This document shows, in pieces, positions 33,172-41,420 of a stretch of DNA of 64,000 bases. The translations under genes and the position numbers were made by a program. The notes below the pieces were generated by a model that had not been told where the DNA came from, did no database searches, and saw nothing but the letters and a program-made list of their open reading frames with translations. This DNA comes from Cyanobacteria bacterium OH_PDB_230 (GTDB lineage Bacteria > Cyanobacteriota > Vampirovibrionia > Gastranaerophilales > Gastranaerophilaceae), in NCBI GenBank assembly GCA_023421795.1, contig JAEZSO010000002.1:434001-498000 (forward strand), given 5' to 3'. Every line of letters begins with the position of its first letter. Positions within the stretch are counted from its first letter, which is position 1.

Positions 33172-33981
33172 CTATATTTTGAGAATAAATACATCGTCAG
33201 CAAGCTTTATTACGAAATCGCTGTTGTTTTTTATATAAAGATCTTTTCCTGTTTTAAAAAGTGCTCCTACCGGTGAAAGGACAAGATTTGATGTCTGCAA
33301 AATGGCTCCGCTTAATAAATATAAAGGGCTTATAAAAGCATTTGTTTCTTCGCAGACCACATCGCATGGATCCTTGTATACTTTGCTCAGCACCCCGCTT
33401 TTGATGCTCGCATTTTTGAAGGTGTTTGCCAGAAAAGAGGAATCTCCTTTCAAGCTGTTAAAATAAACAGGCTTATTGTTTATTTTTGTGATTAATCCAT
33501 TTACCGGATAGCTTATGTTCCCAACAACCATCTTGTCTATTTTGATTTTTACAAGAGCGCTGCTTCCCGCAAGCTGAGGGTTTCTGGTTTTTGTAATATT
33601 TCCTTTGAAAACAAGCTTTGATGGCGCAGTGTTCGGTATTATTTTTTCGGGATAAACCGATTCAAATACTATTTTTGAACCGTTATTACTGAAGTTTGAA
33701 ACATCCTGCTTTGATTTTACAAGAAATTTCGTGCCTTTTGATATTTTTAAGGCCTCCAGTTCCTTTTTTTCAGTAAAAGTCTGAGGTGTTGAATAATCGA
33801 TATTGTTCGGGTTATTTGATCTAAACGACCTGTTGATATTGTTTAAGTTCAATACGCTTATAGTCTGAGTATCGGTTGGATACTTATTACCGGTTGAATA
33901 TTTGTTATGTATGTTTTCTGAAAAGCAAGGCGTACAAAGCAAGCAAAAGGCACAAAAAATACAAAACATATTTTTTATCAT
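33172..33981 (-). CDS. Secreted hypothetical beta-rich protein
   Basis: 269 residues. N-terminal signal peptide unusually rich in Cys and Phe (MIKNMFCIFCAFCLLCTPCFS), cleavage probably after about residue 21. The mature part is Asn/Ser/Lys-rich, then beta-stranded: GTKFLVKSKQDV, GSKIVFESVYP, KLVFKGNITKTRNPQL, ALVKIKIDKMVVGNISYPVNG. It ends with a hydrophobic patch LLSGAILQTSNLVLSPVGAL and DDVFILKI. I do not recognise the family; periplasmic or outer-membrane location is likely. AAGGAAAT precedes the ATG. Confidence 0.7.
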   Translation of the reverse strand: MIKNMFCIFCAFCLLCTPCFSENIHNKYSTGNKYPTDTQTISVLNLNNINRSFRSNNPNNIDYSTPQTFTEKKELEALKISKGTKFLVKSKQDVSNFSNNGSKIVFESVYPEKIIPNTAPSKLVFKGNITKTRNPQLAGSSALVKIKIDKMVVGNISYPVNGLITKINNKPVYFNSLKGDSSFLANTFKNASIKSGVLSKVYKDPCDVVCEETNAFISPLYLLSGAILQTSNLVLSPVGALFKTGKDLYIKNNSDFVIKLADDVFILKI

Positions 33982-34070
33982 ATGGTTATTTCCTTAGTTA
34001 TAGTAGTGTGTCGGCTTATTGTGCAAGGCATTTTTTGCCTGGGTTCTCTATTATACTTATACAAGCTTGA

Positions 34071-34363
34071 AGTATATCCCTTAAAAAGACGATGTATATT
34101 TATTTTTTAGTGCATCAGGCCATATTTATTGCGTTTTCAGCAAAAGATTGCCCGGTTGGGTAATCAGTTTTTGCCGTTATGGATATTCAAAACATTTTAT
34201 AAGTTTTGATATTCATCACCTGTCTACAAGTATAAGGAAAGAAAATAGTAGTTAAGTGCAATGAAAAGGCATGGCGATTCTAATATTATATTAAAGTAAA
34301 TCCTCAACTCTTCTGATTGCTTATGCTTAGTGCTCATCCCCTTCTTTGAAGGGGGTTTTTTTT
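34071..34363 (+). ncRNA. Candidate plus-strand small RNA ending at an orphan terminator
   Basis: About 430 nt separate the flanking minus-strand genes, and no plus-strand gene is open here, yet an excellent plus-strand terminator sits at 34338-34363. Upstream are further hairpins: GATTGCCC-GGTT-GGGTAATC (34146-34165) and TCAAAAC...GTTTTGA (about 34187-34210). The 5' end is uncertain (a TATACT at 34052-34057 is one possible -10). I recognise no SRP, 6S, tmRNA or RNase P signature. Alternatively the region is only a long 5' leader of the minus-strand secreted-protein gene. Confidence 0.3.
34338..34363 (+). terminator. Orphan plus-strand terminator
   Basis: CCCCTTC-TTT-GAAGGGG followed by TTTTTTTT, with no A tract on the other side, so it works on the plus strand only. 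No plus-strand protein gene lies upstream for more than 4 kb. Confidence 0.8.
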
Positions 34364-34408
34364 ATTCTCCGGATACAAAAAGTTATAAGCGTCCTAAACT
34401 ATCGCATC

Positions 34409-34436
34409 AAAAAAGCCTGCCGAAGCAGGCTTTTTT
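34409..34436 (-). terminator. Terminator of rplU-rpmA
   Basis: Perfect hairpin AAAAAAGCCTGC-CGAA-GCAGGCTTTTTT, 15 nt beyond the rpmA stop on the minus strand. Confidence 0.92.
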
Positions 34437-34451
34437 ATATGTTTTGTTAAA

Positions 34452-34706
34452 TTAAACAGCGTATACGCTTACTTGCTTTCTGTCTCTTCTGTGAGGTTCA
34501 AATTTAACCACACCATCAACTAGAGCAAATAAAGTATCATCTTTACCGATGCCTACATTGTTTCCTGGGTGAACTTTAGTTCCTCTTTGACGAACAATAA
34601 TGTTTCCGGCTTTAACAACTTCGCCGCCGAATTTTTTCACACCAAGTCGTTTACTTTCGCTATCACGACCGTTTTTGGATGAGCCTACGCCCTTCTTATG
34701 TGCCAT
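34452..34706 (-). CDS. rpmA: 50S ribosomal protein L27
   Basis: 84 residues, typical bL27: MAHKKGVGSSKNGRDSESKR, then FGGEVVKAGNIIVRQRGTKV and GNNVGIGKDDTLFALVDG. The N-terminus begins directly with A-H-K-K, so it lacks the cleavable extension found in Firmicutes. It lies 18 nt downstream of rplU in the conserved L21-L27 operon, before the terminator. Confidence 0.97.
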   Translation of the reverse strand: MAHKKGVGSSKNGRDSESKRLGVKKFGGEVVKAGNIIVRQRGTKVHPGNNVGIGKDDTLFALVDGVVKFEPHRRDRKQVSVYAV

Positions 34707-34724
34707 TTTATATTCTCCTTATAT

Positions 34725-35075
34725 TTATTCTTCTGAAGTTGCTTCAGCTTTAGCTTTTGAAGCAGTAGTTCTGATTTTGTTAATCATAACTCTTGTAAAA
34801 CATTGTCTGTGACCTTGTTTTTTTCTGTAGCCTTTTTTAGCTCTTTGTTTGTAAACGATAACTTTTTTCTTTTTGTCATGTTTAAGAACAACGCCTTCAA
34901 CACTAGCGTTTTGAACGTATGGTTGACCGATTTTAGATTTTTTGCCGTTAACAAGCATTATGATTTTATCAAATACAACTTTGCTTTCAGCTTCATCTTC
35001 TAACATTTCGATATCAACGTAGCGGCCTTCTTCTACTTGATACTGTTTTCCGCCTGTTTCAACTATTGCGTACAT
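34725..35075 (-). CDS. rplU: 50S ribosomal protein L21
   Basis: 116 residues: MYAIVETGGKQYQVEEGRYV at the N-terminus, KKKKVIVYKQRAKKGYRKKQ and GHRQCFTRVMINKI are diagnostic of bL21; a short Lys/Ala/Glu tail follows. Start at 35075 with AAAGGA 8 nt upstream; a frame open to 35117 includes the leader hairpin and is not the start. First gene of the L21-L27 operon. Confidence 0.97.
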   Translation of the reverse strand: MYAIVETGGKQYQVEEGRYVDIEMLEDEAESKVVFDKIIMLVNGKKSKIGQPYVQNASVEGVVLKHDKKKKVIVYKQRAKKGYRKKQGHRQCFTRVMINKIRTTASKAKAEATSEE

Positions 35076-35093
35076 TGTTTTTCCTTTCGCTTG

Positions 35094-35129
35094 AAGTAGT
35101 CGTAGCCTTTCGGGCATTTAAGACGACTT
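35094..35129 (-). promoter_or_regulatory. Structured leader upstream of rplU (L21-leader-like)
   Basis: On the minus strand a two-part hairpin, AGTCGT...ACGACT enclosing GCC-CGAAA-GGC, sits 18-54 nt upstream of the L21 start codon and just before the ribosome site. Position and nested shape fit an autoregulatory ribosomal-protein leader bound by L21, a type known upstream of rplU in other bacteria. Covariation has not been tested. Confidence 0.5.
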
Positions 35130-35332
35130 ACCTATCTAATACCAAAATAGTAAAAATGAAAATCATAAATATTACTATTTTACTCTATAGATAATATTAA
35201 CTGGCTCAAATTTCAATGTCAATCTTGCCTTAATGATAATTAATTATTTTCTCTTGAATAATCAAAGATTAACCCTTTGGACTATAAACTTAAACCCCAA
35301 GGTCGATACATTCCTTTCAGTATCTAATTAAA

Positions 35333-36136
35333 ATGTTATTAAAGAGTAGTGGAGATTGGGGATTGGCAATCAGGTACGAGGGAGTTAAGGCGGATATTCA
35401 AGGGGTTCTTCATAAGGCAAATCGCCCGAAAGAAGGACCTGCTTATGATATGTTCGTCAAAGCAGATGCTTTGAGGCTGAGTAATTGTCACAAAGAATCG
35501 ATAGGATATTATTTAAACTCCTTATTGATTAATAGAGACAATGCTGAAGCTTATTTCGGACTTGGGGTGGCTTACAAGCACGTAAGAAATTACGATAAAG
35601 CCGTAGAATCCTTGGAAAAAGCCAAGAAGCTTTCATATTTTGATTATAAAATCCATTATGAACTCGGTATCTGTTATTTGATTAACGGATGCTTTTGCCC
35701 TGCAATCAAGCATCTGGTCAACTCTATAAGATTGAACCCTAAAAATCTTGAAGCTCAAATTCAGCTGGGAATGGCTCATGAGATGATTGAAGAAGACGAT
35801 ATGGCTCTTATGATTTATCAAAAGATTATCGAAACTAATCCTTCTTTTTTAAGAGCGTATGCGCAAAAAGCCGCACTATATATGAACCTGGGCATGTATC
35901 AAGAGTCCGCCCAAGTTTTTAGAAAAATTTTAAAAATCAATCCCGATTATTACAGAGCCTATTTAGGGATAGGAATTTGCTGCGATAAATTCGGCAAACA
36001 GGTTGATGCCGTGAGATATTATAAGAAATTTCTTACATTGAAACCAAGATCCAAAAACGCTCAGGATGTAAGGAAAAGATTAGAGGTAATTAAGCAAGAG
36101 TACTCTTCCAGGGATTGTCATTTGCAGGTGGTTTAG
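35333..36136 (+). CDS. TPR-repeat protein
   Basis: 267 residues containing about six tetratricopeptide repeats from residue about 40 to 255: AEAYFGLGVAYKHVRNYDKA, YKIHYELGICYLINGCFCPA, LEAQIQLGMAHEMIEEDDMA, LRAYAQKAALYMNLGMYQES, YRAYLGIGICCDKFGKQVDA. TPRs mediate protein-protein interaction. No signal peptide. The start at 35333 has no ribosome site (a TATCTA lies close upstream), so the true start is uncertain within the first 40 residues. Monocistronic. Confidence 0.85.
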   Translation: MLLKSSGDWGLAIRYEGVKADIQGVLHKANRPKEGPAYDMFVKADALRLSNCHKESIGYYLNSLLINRDNAEAYFGLGVAYKHVRNYDKAVESLEKAKKLSYFDYKIHYELGICYLINGCFCPAIKHLVNSIRLNPKNLEAQIQLGMAHEMIEEDDMALMIYQKIIETNPSFLRAYAQKAALYMNLGMYQESAQVFRKILKINPDYYRAYLGIGICCDKFGKQVDAVRYYKKFLTLKPRSKNAQDVRKRLEVIKQEYSSRDCHLQVV

Positions 36137-36247
36137 TTTTAATCAATTTCGGTTTAATATGTTCTAACTGCTTAATATTATGTTAGAAATAAATTGACCG
36201 AAAAAATCTTTTCTGTTAACTTAGGGGCAGATAAAAGACGGTTTTTT

Positions 36248-37192
36248 ATGACGGAAAAATTAGATATAATTTCAATAGGCGAAAGTTTAATAGAGCTATC
36301 CAGCGATAAGAGTCTTACGTATGCTGATACCATAGACAAATATTACGGCGGAGACTCTTTAGTGACCGCAATTGCTGCACTTAGACTTGGCTCTAAAGTC
36401 GGATATGTTTCCAGAGTCGGAAACGATCACTTCAAAGACTTTTTGCTTGACAGCTGGCAGTCTGAAGGGCTTGATATCTCTCAAGTCAAATTGATTGAAG
36501 GATTTAACGGACTTTACTTTATCGCAAGGCCTCAAGGCGGAGACAAAGAGTTCGCTTATTACCGTAAAAAAACCGCAGCCACAAATCTTTCGATTGATGA
36601 CATTTCTGAAGACTATATAAAAAGCGCATCTATAGTTTATGCTACAGGGGTAACCCAGTCACTTTCTTTATCCGCTAAAGAAGCAGTAAAGAAGGCTTTT
36701 TCTATAGCAAAAGAGAATAAAAACCTTGTTGCATATGATCCTAATTACAGCGCCAAACTTTGGTCCAAAGATGAAGCGAAAGAAGCGTTTTCTGAAATAG
36801 AAGACAATATTGATATTCTGTTTTTGAACTTGAAAAATGATGCCCAAAAAGTCCTTGAAATTATGTCTATAGATAAACTTATAAAATATTTTTGGGATAA
36901 AGGTATTTCAACCATCGTGGTTAAATCAGCTGCAGATTGCGGGTATTATACAGGTTATCAGGGCGAAATCCTTTTCACTGAGTTCTGGGCAGATAAAGTT
37001 GTCGACACTACAAGTGCCGGTGATGCGTTTAACGGCGGTTTCCTGCACGCAATCGCTTCAGGGTTGACCCCGTTTGAGGCTGTTCATATAGCTGCAATAG
37101 TAGCAGGACTTCAGTCACAAAAGATTGGTGCCATAAAATCTATTCCGTTTAGAAAAGAAGTATACTCTGCATATAAAGGTTCCAATGTCTAA
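36248..37192 (+). CDS. PfkB-family sugar kinase, 2-keto-3-deoxygluconate kinase-like
   Basis: 314 residues. PfkB fold: N-terminal ISIGESLIEL, GGDSLVTAIAALRLGSKVGY (about 34-53), RVGNDHFKDFLL, and the C-terminal active-site motif DTTSAGDAFNGGFLHAIASG, with the catalytic Asp in SAGD (the family form is usually GAGD). Overall pattern is closest to KDG kinases; other sugar kinases are possible. Start taken at ATG 36248; a TTG at 36194 would add 18 residues, and neither has a strong ribosome site. It overlaps csaB by 8 nt. Confidence 0.82.
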   Translation: MTEKLDIISIGESLIELSSDKSLTYADTIDKYYGGDSLVTAIAALRLGSKVGYVSRVGNDHFKDFLLDSWQSEGLDISQVKLIEGFNGLYFIARPQGGDKEFAYYRKKTAATNLSIDDISEDYIKSASIVYATGVTQSLSLSAKEAVKKAFSIAKENKNLVAYDPNYSAKLWSKDEAKEAFSEIEDNIDILFLNLKNDAQKVLEIMSIDKLIKYFWDKGISTIVVKSAADCGYYTGYQGEILFTEFWADKVVDTTSAGDAFNGGFLHAIASGLTPFEAVHIAAIVAGLQSQKIGAIKSIPFRKEVYSAYKGSNV

Positions 37193-38213
37193 GAAGATAT
37201 GTATTTCCGGATACTATGGGTTTGATAACTTTGGTGATGAAGGTATTTTGGGGATACTTGTTCAAAATCTCAAGGCGATGGATATAGAAAATGAACTTAC
37301 GGTTTTTTCAAGCAGCCCTGAAAAAACGTCTAAAAGATATGATGTAAAATCAGTCAGAACTTTTGATGTTATAGGAGTTTTAAATGCTCTTGAAAACAGC
37401 GATGTTTTGATTTCCGGCGGCGGAAGCCTTCTTCAGGACGTAACAAGCGTAAAAAGTTTGATTTATTATCTCTGGGTTATTTTTATGGCTTTATTTTACA
37501 AGAAAAAAGTCATAATTTTCGCTCAAGGTATTGGGCCTATAAATAATCCAATCGCAAGATTTATTACAAAACTTCTTTTAAAAAAAGCTTCTTACATAAG
37601 TGTTAGAGATGAAAAAAGTCTTTATCTTTTGAGAGGCTGGGGACTAAAAACAGATCTTGTCGCGGATCCGATGTGGAATTTGGAACTTGAAGACAGAACT
37701 CCATCAGGCAGAATCGGGGTTCAGTTAAGAGGCTGGAAAACCTTAAAGGACGATTTTATTCTTTCTCTTGCAAGAAGAGTGTGCGAGAAATATTCTGATA
37801 AAGAAGTTTATATATATTCTTTTCAGGATTCTCAGGATTATGATGTTTGCAAAAAATTTCAAAGCTATCTCTCTCTTTGCAACAGTGAAATAAAGTCCGT
37901 GATTATTTACCAGAGAACAAACAAAGAAATGGTGGAATCTTTTAAGAATTTAGACGTTCTTATCGCGATGAGGTACCATGCCTGTCTTTTGGCTTTGAAA
38001 TATGGAATTCCGACTCTTCCTGTCAGTTATGATCAGAAGGTGGAAAAACTAGCAAAAGAACTCGAAATCCCATATTTAAACCTTAAAGAAGCTTCAAAAA
38101 TCGCAGAGAGAATAGACGAATTAAACGCTATTGATATAAAAGAAGTAAACGAAAAAGTAAAATCTATGAGATTAGATTTTACTCCTGTATTTGATGTTAT
38201 AAAACAATCTTAA
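37185..38213 (+). CDS. csaB: Polysaccharide pyruvyl transferase CsaB
   Basis: 342 residues. Signatures: ICISGYYGFDNFGDEGILG (5-23), VLISGGGSLLQDVTS, IIFAQGIGPINNP, YISVRDEKSLYLLRGWGLKT, and MRYHACLLALKYGIPTLPVSYDQKV. CsaB adds ketal pyruvate to a cell-wall polysaccharide so that SLH-domain proteins can attach; it is common in Cyanobacteria and some Firmicutes. Starts inside the end of the PfkB kinase gene (8-nt overlap, AAAGG upstream) and converges with the deaminase gene 4 nt later. Confidence 0.9.
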   Translation: MSKKICISGYYGFDNFGDEGILGILVQNLKAMDIENELTVFSSSPEKTSKRYDVKSVRTFDVIGVLNALENSDVLISGGGSLLQDVTSVKSLIYYLWVIFMALFYKKKVIIFAQGIGPINNPIARFITKLLLKKASYISVRDEKSLYLLRGWGLKTDLVADPMWNLELEDRTPSGRIGVQLRGWKTLKDDFILSLARRVCEKYSDKEVYIYSFQDSQDYDVCKKFQSYLSLCNSEIKSVIIYQRTNKEMVESFKNLDVLIAMRYHACLLALKYGIPTLPVSYDQKVEKLAKELEIPYLNLKEASKIAERIDELNAIDIKEVNEKVKSMRLDFTPVFDVIKQS

Positions 38214-38217
38214 AAAA

Positions 38218-38673
38218 TTAAATTTTCGCCATCTGGTTTGAAAGTTCTTTTCTTATATCTTCAACCGAAACATAGTGGACCGGAGAATTATCGTCTTTTT
38301 TCAAGAAGACATCTTTTATGCCTGCTTGAACGATAAATCTTTTGCATAATATGCAAATAAAGTCGTGTCCATATATGTACATAGTAGCGTCTTTGCATCT
38401 GTCTTGCCCGGCTTGGATTATAGCGTTTTGCTCTGCGTGAATGCTTCTACAGGTTTCGTACATTGTCCCTGATGGGATGTTGTTCTCAATCCTGTAACAT
38501 TTTCCGATTTCCATACAAGAAATAACTTTTGAAGGGGTTCCGTTGTAGCCTGTTGCTTTAATTTTTTTGTCATCACCGACTATAACCGCACCTACTTGAG
38601 CCCTAATGCAGTTAGAGCGTGATGCGCAGGTTTTTGCTATTTCTAAAAAGTAATCATTCCAAGGTTTTATCAT
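38218..38673 (-). CDS. comEB: dCMP deaminase, ComEB type
   Basis: 151 residues. Zinc site HAE (H79, E81) and C107-C110 (CILC); additional Cys-rich insert (CMEIGKCY) as in the dCMP/ComEB family. It converts dCMP to dUMP for thymidylate synthesis. Precedes nothing in its strand within 11 nt of the PFL-family gene, which is upstream on the same strand, so a minus-strand operon ACT-PFL-comEB (40340 to 38218) is likely. Confidence 0.9.
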   Translation of the reverse strand: MIKPWNDYFLEIAKTCASRSNCIRAQVGAVIVGDDKKIKATGYNGTPSKVISCMEIGKCYRIENNIPSGTMYETCRSIHAEQNAIIQAGQDRCKDATMYIYGHDFICILCKRFIVQAGIKDVFLKKDDNSPVHYVSVEDIRKELSNQMAKI

Positions 38674-38684
38674 CTTTTTTCTTC

Positions 38685-40052
38685 CTAATTGTTTAAGCTG
38701 TGGATTGGTGCAGGGATTCTTCCCGCTCTTCTTACAAAGTTTGTTGACGAAAGTGAATTAACAGGCATAATCGGAGCTTCTCCAAGTAAACCTCCATATA
38801 CGGCCATATCACCAACGTTTTTGCCCGGAACAGGTATAATCCTTACTGCTGTTGTTTTTTTGTTTATCATTCCGATTGCCATTTCGTCTGCTATGATTCC
38901 TGCAATGGTATCAACAGGTGTATCTCCCGGAATCGCAATCATATCTAGTCCTACCGAACAAACAGACGTCATCGCTTCAAGCTTGTCAAATGTAAGATAG
39001 CCTTTGCCTGCCGCTTCAATCATTCCTGCGTCTTCTGAAACAGGAATAAATGCTCCTGACAATCCTCCAACGTGTGAACTAGCCATGATTCCGCCTTTTT
39101 TAACAGCATCGTTTAACATTGCCAAAGCTGCTGTTGTACCGTGAGCTCCCGCGTGTTCCAAGCCCATTGCCTGAAATATTCCCGCTACGCTGTCACCCGG
39201 AGCCGGCGTCGGCGCTAAAGATAAATCTATTACTCCAAAAGGGATAGCCAGTCTTTGAGCCATTTCCCTACCGATAAGTTCACCGGTTGTAGTTATTTTA
39301 AAAGCAATTTGTTTTATTTTATTTGCAACCAAGCCAAGATCGGCATCTTTTGGAAGAGACTCAACCGCTGCTCTTACAACGCCAGGGCCTGATACGCCGA
39401 TGTTTAGTGCACATTCTGGTTCGCCTATCCCATGGAAGGCGCCTGCCATAAATGGGTTATCGCTAGGTGCATTACAGAAACAAACCAGTTTTGCGGCTCC
39501 TATCCCGTCGGCATTGGCAGTTAATTCTGCCGATTGCTTTATTATTTCAGCCATTTTTAGGACGGCGTGCATATTTATACCAGCTTTAGAAGATGCAAGA
39601 TTTATCGAAGAACATATTTTGCTAGTTGAAGCCAAAGCCTCAGGGATGCTTGACATAAGCATCATGTCTCCTTTTGTGCAGCCTTTTTCTACAAGGGCAC
39701 CGAATCCTCCGATAAAGTCAACGCCTACTTCTTCTGCCGCTTTATCTAAAATTTTGGCCAGGTATACATAGTCATATTCTTTGCAGGATTCTCCGACCAA
39801 CGATATTGGAGTTACCGCTATTCTTTTGTTAACAATCGGAATAGAGTATTCATCTTCTATCTCGTTTGCATAAGATCCCAAATATTTGGCATATCTGAGA
39901 ATCTTCTCGTATATTTTGTCGCCGGTTCTTTTAACATCTTCACTTGCACAGTCTCTTAAACTCAAAGATAAGGTTACTGTTCTTATGTCAAGGTTATGAA
40001 CCTTAATCATGTTTATTGTTTCTAAAATTGAATCAGTGTGGAAAAAACTCAT
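38685..40052 (-). CDS. PFL-family protein (DUF711/UPF0210)
   Basis: 455 residues, standard size. Signatures: NMIKVHNLDIRTVTLSLSLRDCA, GVDFIGGFGALVEKGCTKGD, INMHAVLKMAEIIKQSA, AFHGIGEPECALNIGVSGPG, PGDSVAGIFQAMGLEHAGAHG and PVSEDAGMIEAAGKGYLTFD. Glycyl-radical-enzyme-like fold in structure databases but without a glycyl radical motif; biochemical role unknown. It is almost always paired with a small ACT-domain gene, here 9 nt upstream on the same strand. AGAGGTT precedes the ATG. Confidence 0.92.
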   Translation of the reverse strand: MSFFHTDSILETINMIKVHNLDIRTVTLSLSLRDCASEDVKRTGDKIYEKILRYAKYLGSYANEIEDEYSIPIVNKRIAVTPISLVGESCKEYDYVYLAKILDKAAEEVGVDFIGGFGALVEKGCTKGDMMLMSSIPEALASTSKICSSINLASSKAGINMHAVLKMAEIIKQSAELTANADGIGAAKLVCFCNAPSDNPFMAGAFHGIGEPECALNIGVSGPGVVRAAVESLPKDADLGLVANKIKQIAFKITTTGELIGREMAQRLAIPFGVIDLSLAPTPAPGDSVAGIFQAMGLEHAGAHGTTAALAMLNDAVKKGGIMASSHVGGLSGAFIPVSEDAGMIEAAGKGYLTFDKLEAMTSVCSVGLDMIAIPGDTPVDTIAGIIADEMAIGMINKKTTAVRIIPVPGKNVGDMAVYGGLLGEAPIMPVNSLSSTNFVRRAGRIPAPIHSLNN

Positions 40053-40061
40053 CGTAACCTC

Positions 40062-40340
40062 TTAAATAGTGTGCATTTTGTCAAAAATTTGTTTCTTTTG
40101 AACCCAGAGTTCCATGCCGAGTTTTTGACCGACTTCCAAAAGTCCTTCTTTAATTTCTTTAAAGGAAAATTCCGAGTTGCTTATGTTACCCAAGAGGAAC
40201 ATAACAAAATAATCCTGCATGATTGTTTGTTTTATGTCTTCAATATTTACATTGAACTTTGCCAATGCCGCCGTTAATTCAGCAACAATCCCGACTTTAT
40301 CCGCGCCTAGAAGTGTTACTATGATTTTTTCTTCTTTCAT
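40062..40340 (-). CDS. ACT-domain regulatory protein (UPF0237)
   Basis: 92 residues, a single ACT domain: IIVTLLGADKVGIVAELTAA (5-24), FNVNIEDIKQTIMQDYFVM (29-47). ACT domains bind amino acids and regulate enzymes; this type is the standard partner of the PFL-family protein that follows 9 nt later. GAGGGAA precedes the ATG. Likely first gene of a three-gene minus-strand operon ending with comEB. Confidence 0.93.
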   Translation of the reverse strand: MKEEKIIVTLLGADKVGIVAELTAALAKFNVNIEDIKQTIMQDYFVMFLLGNISNSEFSFKEIKEGLLEVGQKLGMELWVQKKQIFDKMHTI

Positions 40341-40478
40341 TAATTTCCCTCGAGTAGTGTTCTATAATTCATTGTATCATAATAAACAAGTGGGAATATA
40401 TTGTTAAGTTTAGTCAAAAATACAACTAATATTGCATTTTGAGATAAAATGAACTTAGAATAATTGCTTCAGGAAGAT

Positions 40479-41420
40479 ATGGGAAGAAAGAACCTTTTAA
40501 ATTCAAATGTCAATGATTTAAATATAAGTCTGACTGCTTATAGAGCTTTGCTTGTGCTTGGGATGCTTATGGAAAAGCCTATGACCAGGGACGAAATAGC
40601 GAGTGTTTTTCAGTCCAATCATCTTATTTGTAAGTCATCTTCTCTTGATACCGTCAGGGTTACAATCAATACGCTTAAAGCCGCAGGCTGCATGATATCA
40701 AGGCCTACATCCAAAAATGATTATAAATATATTCTTCTTTCTCATCCTTTTAGGATAGAAATAAGCGATGAGCAGATAGAGGCAATGAATCAAATCAGAA
40801 ATAACCTTGTGCAGCTTGGAGATTGGCAATTGATTTTGGATATCAACGCTTTTTATAACAGCGTAGTTTCTAAGACTCAAAACTATGCAAAAATGGAGCT
40901 TGTTAAGAACGCTGAGCCGCTGCTTGAAATCGATAAAACTATTTTGAAAAATCTTTCTGATAAATCAGTTAAAAGCAGAGAAATCGTCATAGATTATGAT
41001 TCGCCGGAATTTGGACTTGAAGAGCTTAAAATAATCGGAGACAGAATTTTTTATGAAGATGGAAAACTCTATTTGTGGTGCTATTCATATAAATATAACT
41101 CCTATAGTTATATAAGAGTCGACAAGATCAAGGCAATAAAAAGTATTAGTATGATATCTAAATCAATCGACAAAGACTCTTATACGGCTATCTATAAACT
41201 TAGGGGAGATTCCATTTCGACCTTCAGTCTTGAGCATAATGAACATATCTTAGAAGAAAAAGATTCAGAAATTCTTGTAGAGGCAGATGTTTTAAATGAA
41301 TTCAAGTTCATCCAGAGACTTTTATCTTTCGGCATCGATTTTGAGATAATAACACCTGATTCTTTGAAGACGAAACTGATTTCAAAATTAAATTCCGTAA
41401 AACAGGGGTATTATTTATGA
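40479..41420 (+). CDS. WYL-domain transcriptional regulator, first of a pair
   Basis: 313 residues. N-terminal helix-turn-helix region (about 12-85: LTAYRALLVLGMLMEKPMTRDEIASVF, then a recognition helix with TVRVTINTLKAAGC) followed by a WYL domain (about 165-240: YLWCYSYKYNSYSYIRVDKI) and a C-terminal extension. WYL regulators sense ligands or single-stranded DNA. The next gene is a second, diverged WYL protein overlapping by 4 nt, an arrangement like PafB/PafC. Start at the ATG after AGGAAG; a TTG at 40464 would add five residues. Confidence 0.82.
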   Translation: MGRKNLLNSNVNDLNISLTAYRALLVLGMLMEKPMTRDEIASVFQSNHLICKSSSLDTVRVTINTLKAAGCMISRPTSKNDYKYILLSHPFRIEISDEQIEAMNQIRNNLVQLGDWQLILDINAFYNSVVSKTQNYAKMELVKNAEPLLEIDKTILKNLSDKSVKSREIVIDYDSPEFGLEELKIIGDRIFYEDGKLYLWCYSYKYNSYSYIRVDKIKAIKSISMISKSIDKDSYTAIYKLRGDSISTFSLEHNEHILEEKDSEILVEADVLNEFKFIQRLLSFGIDFEIITPDSLKTKLISKLNSVKQGYYL

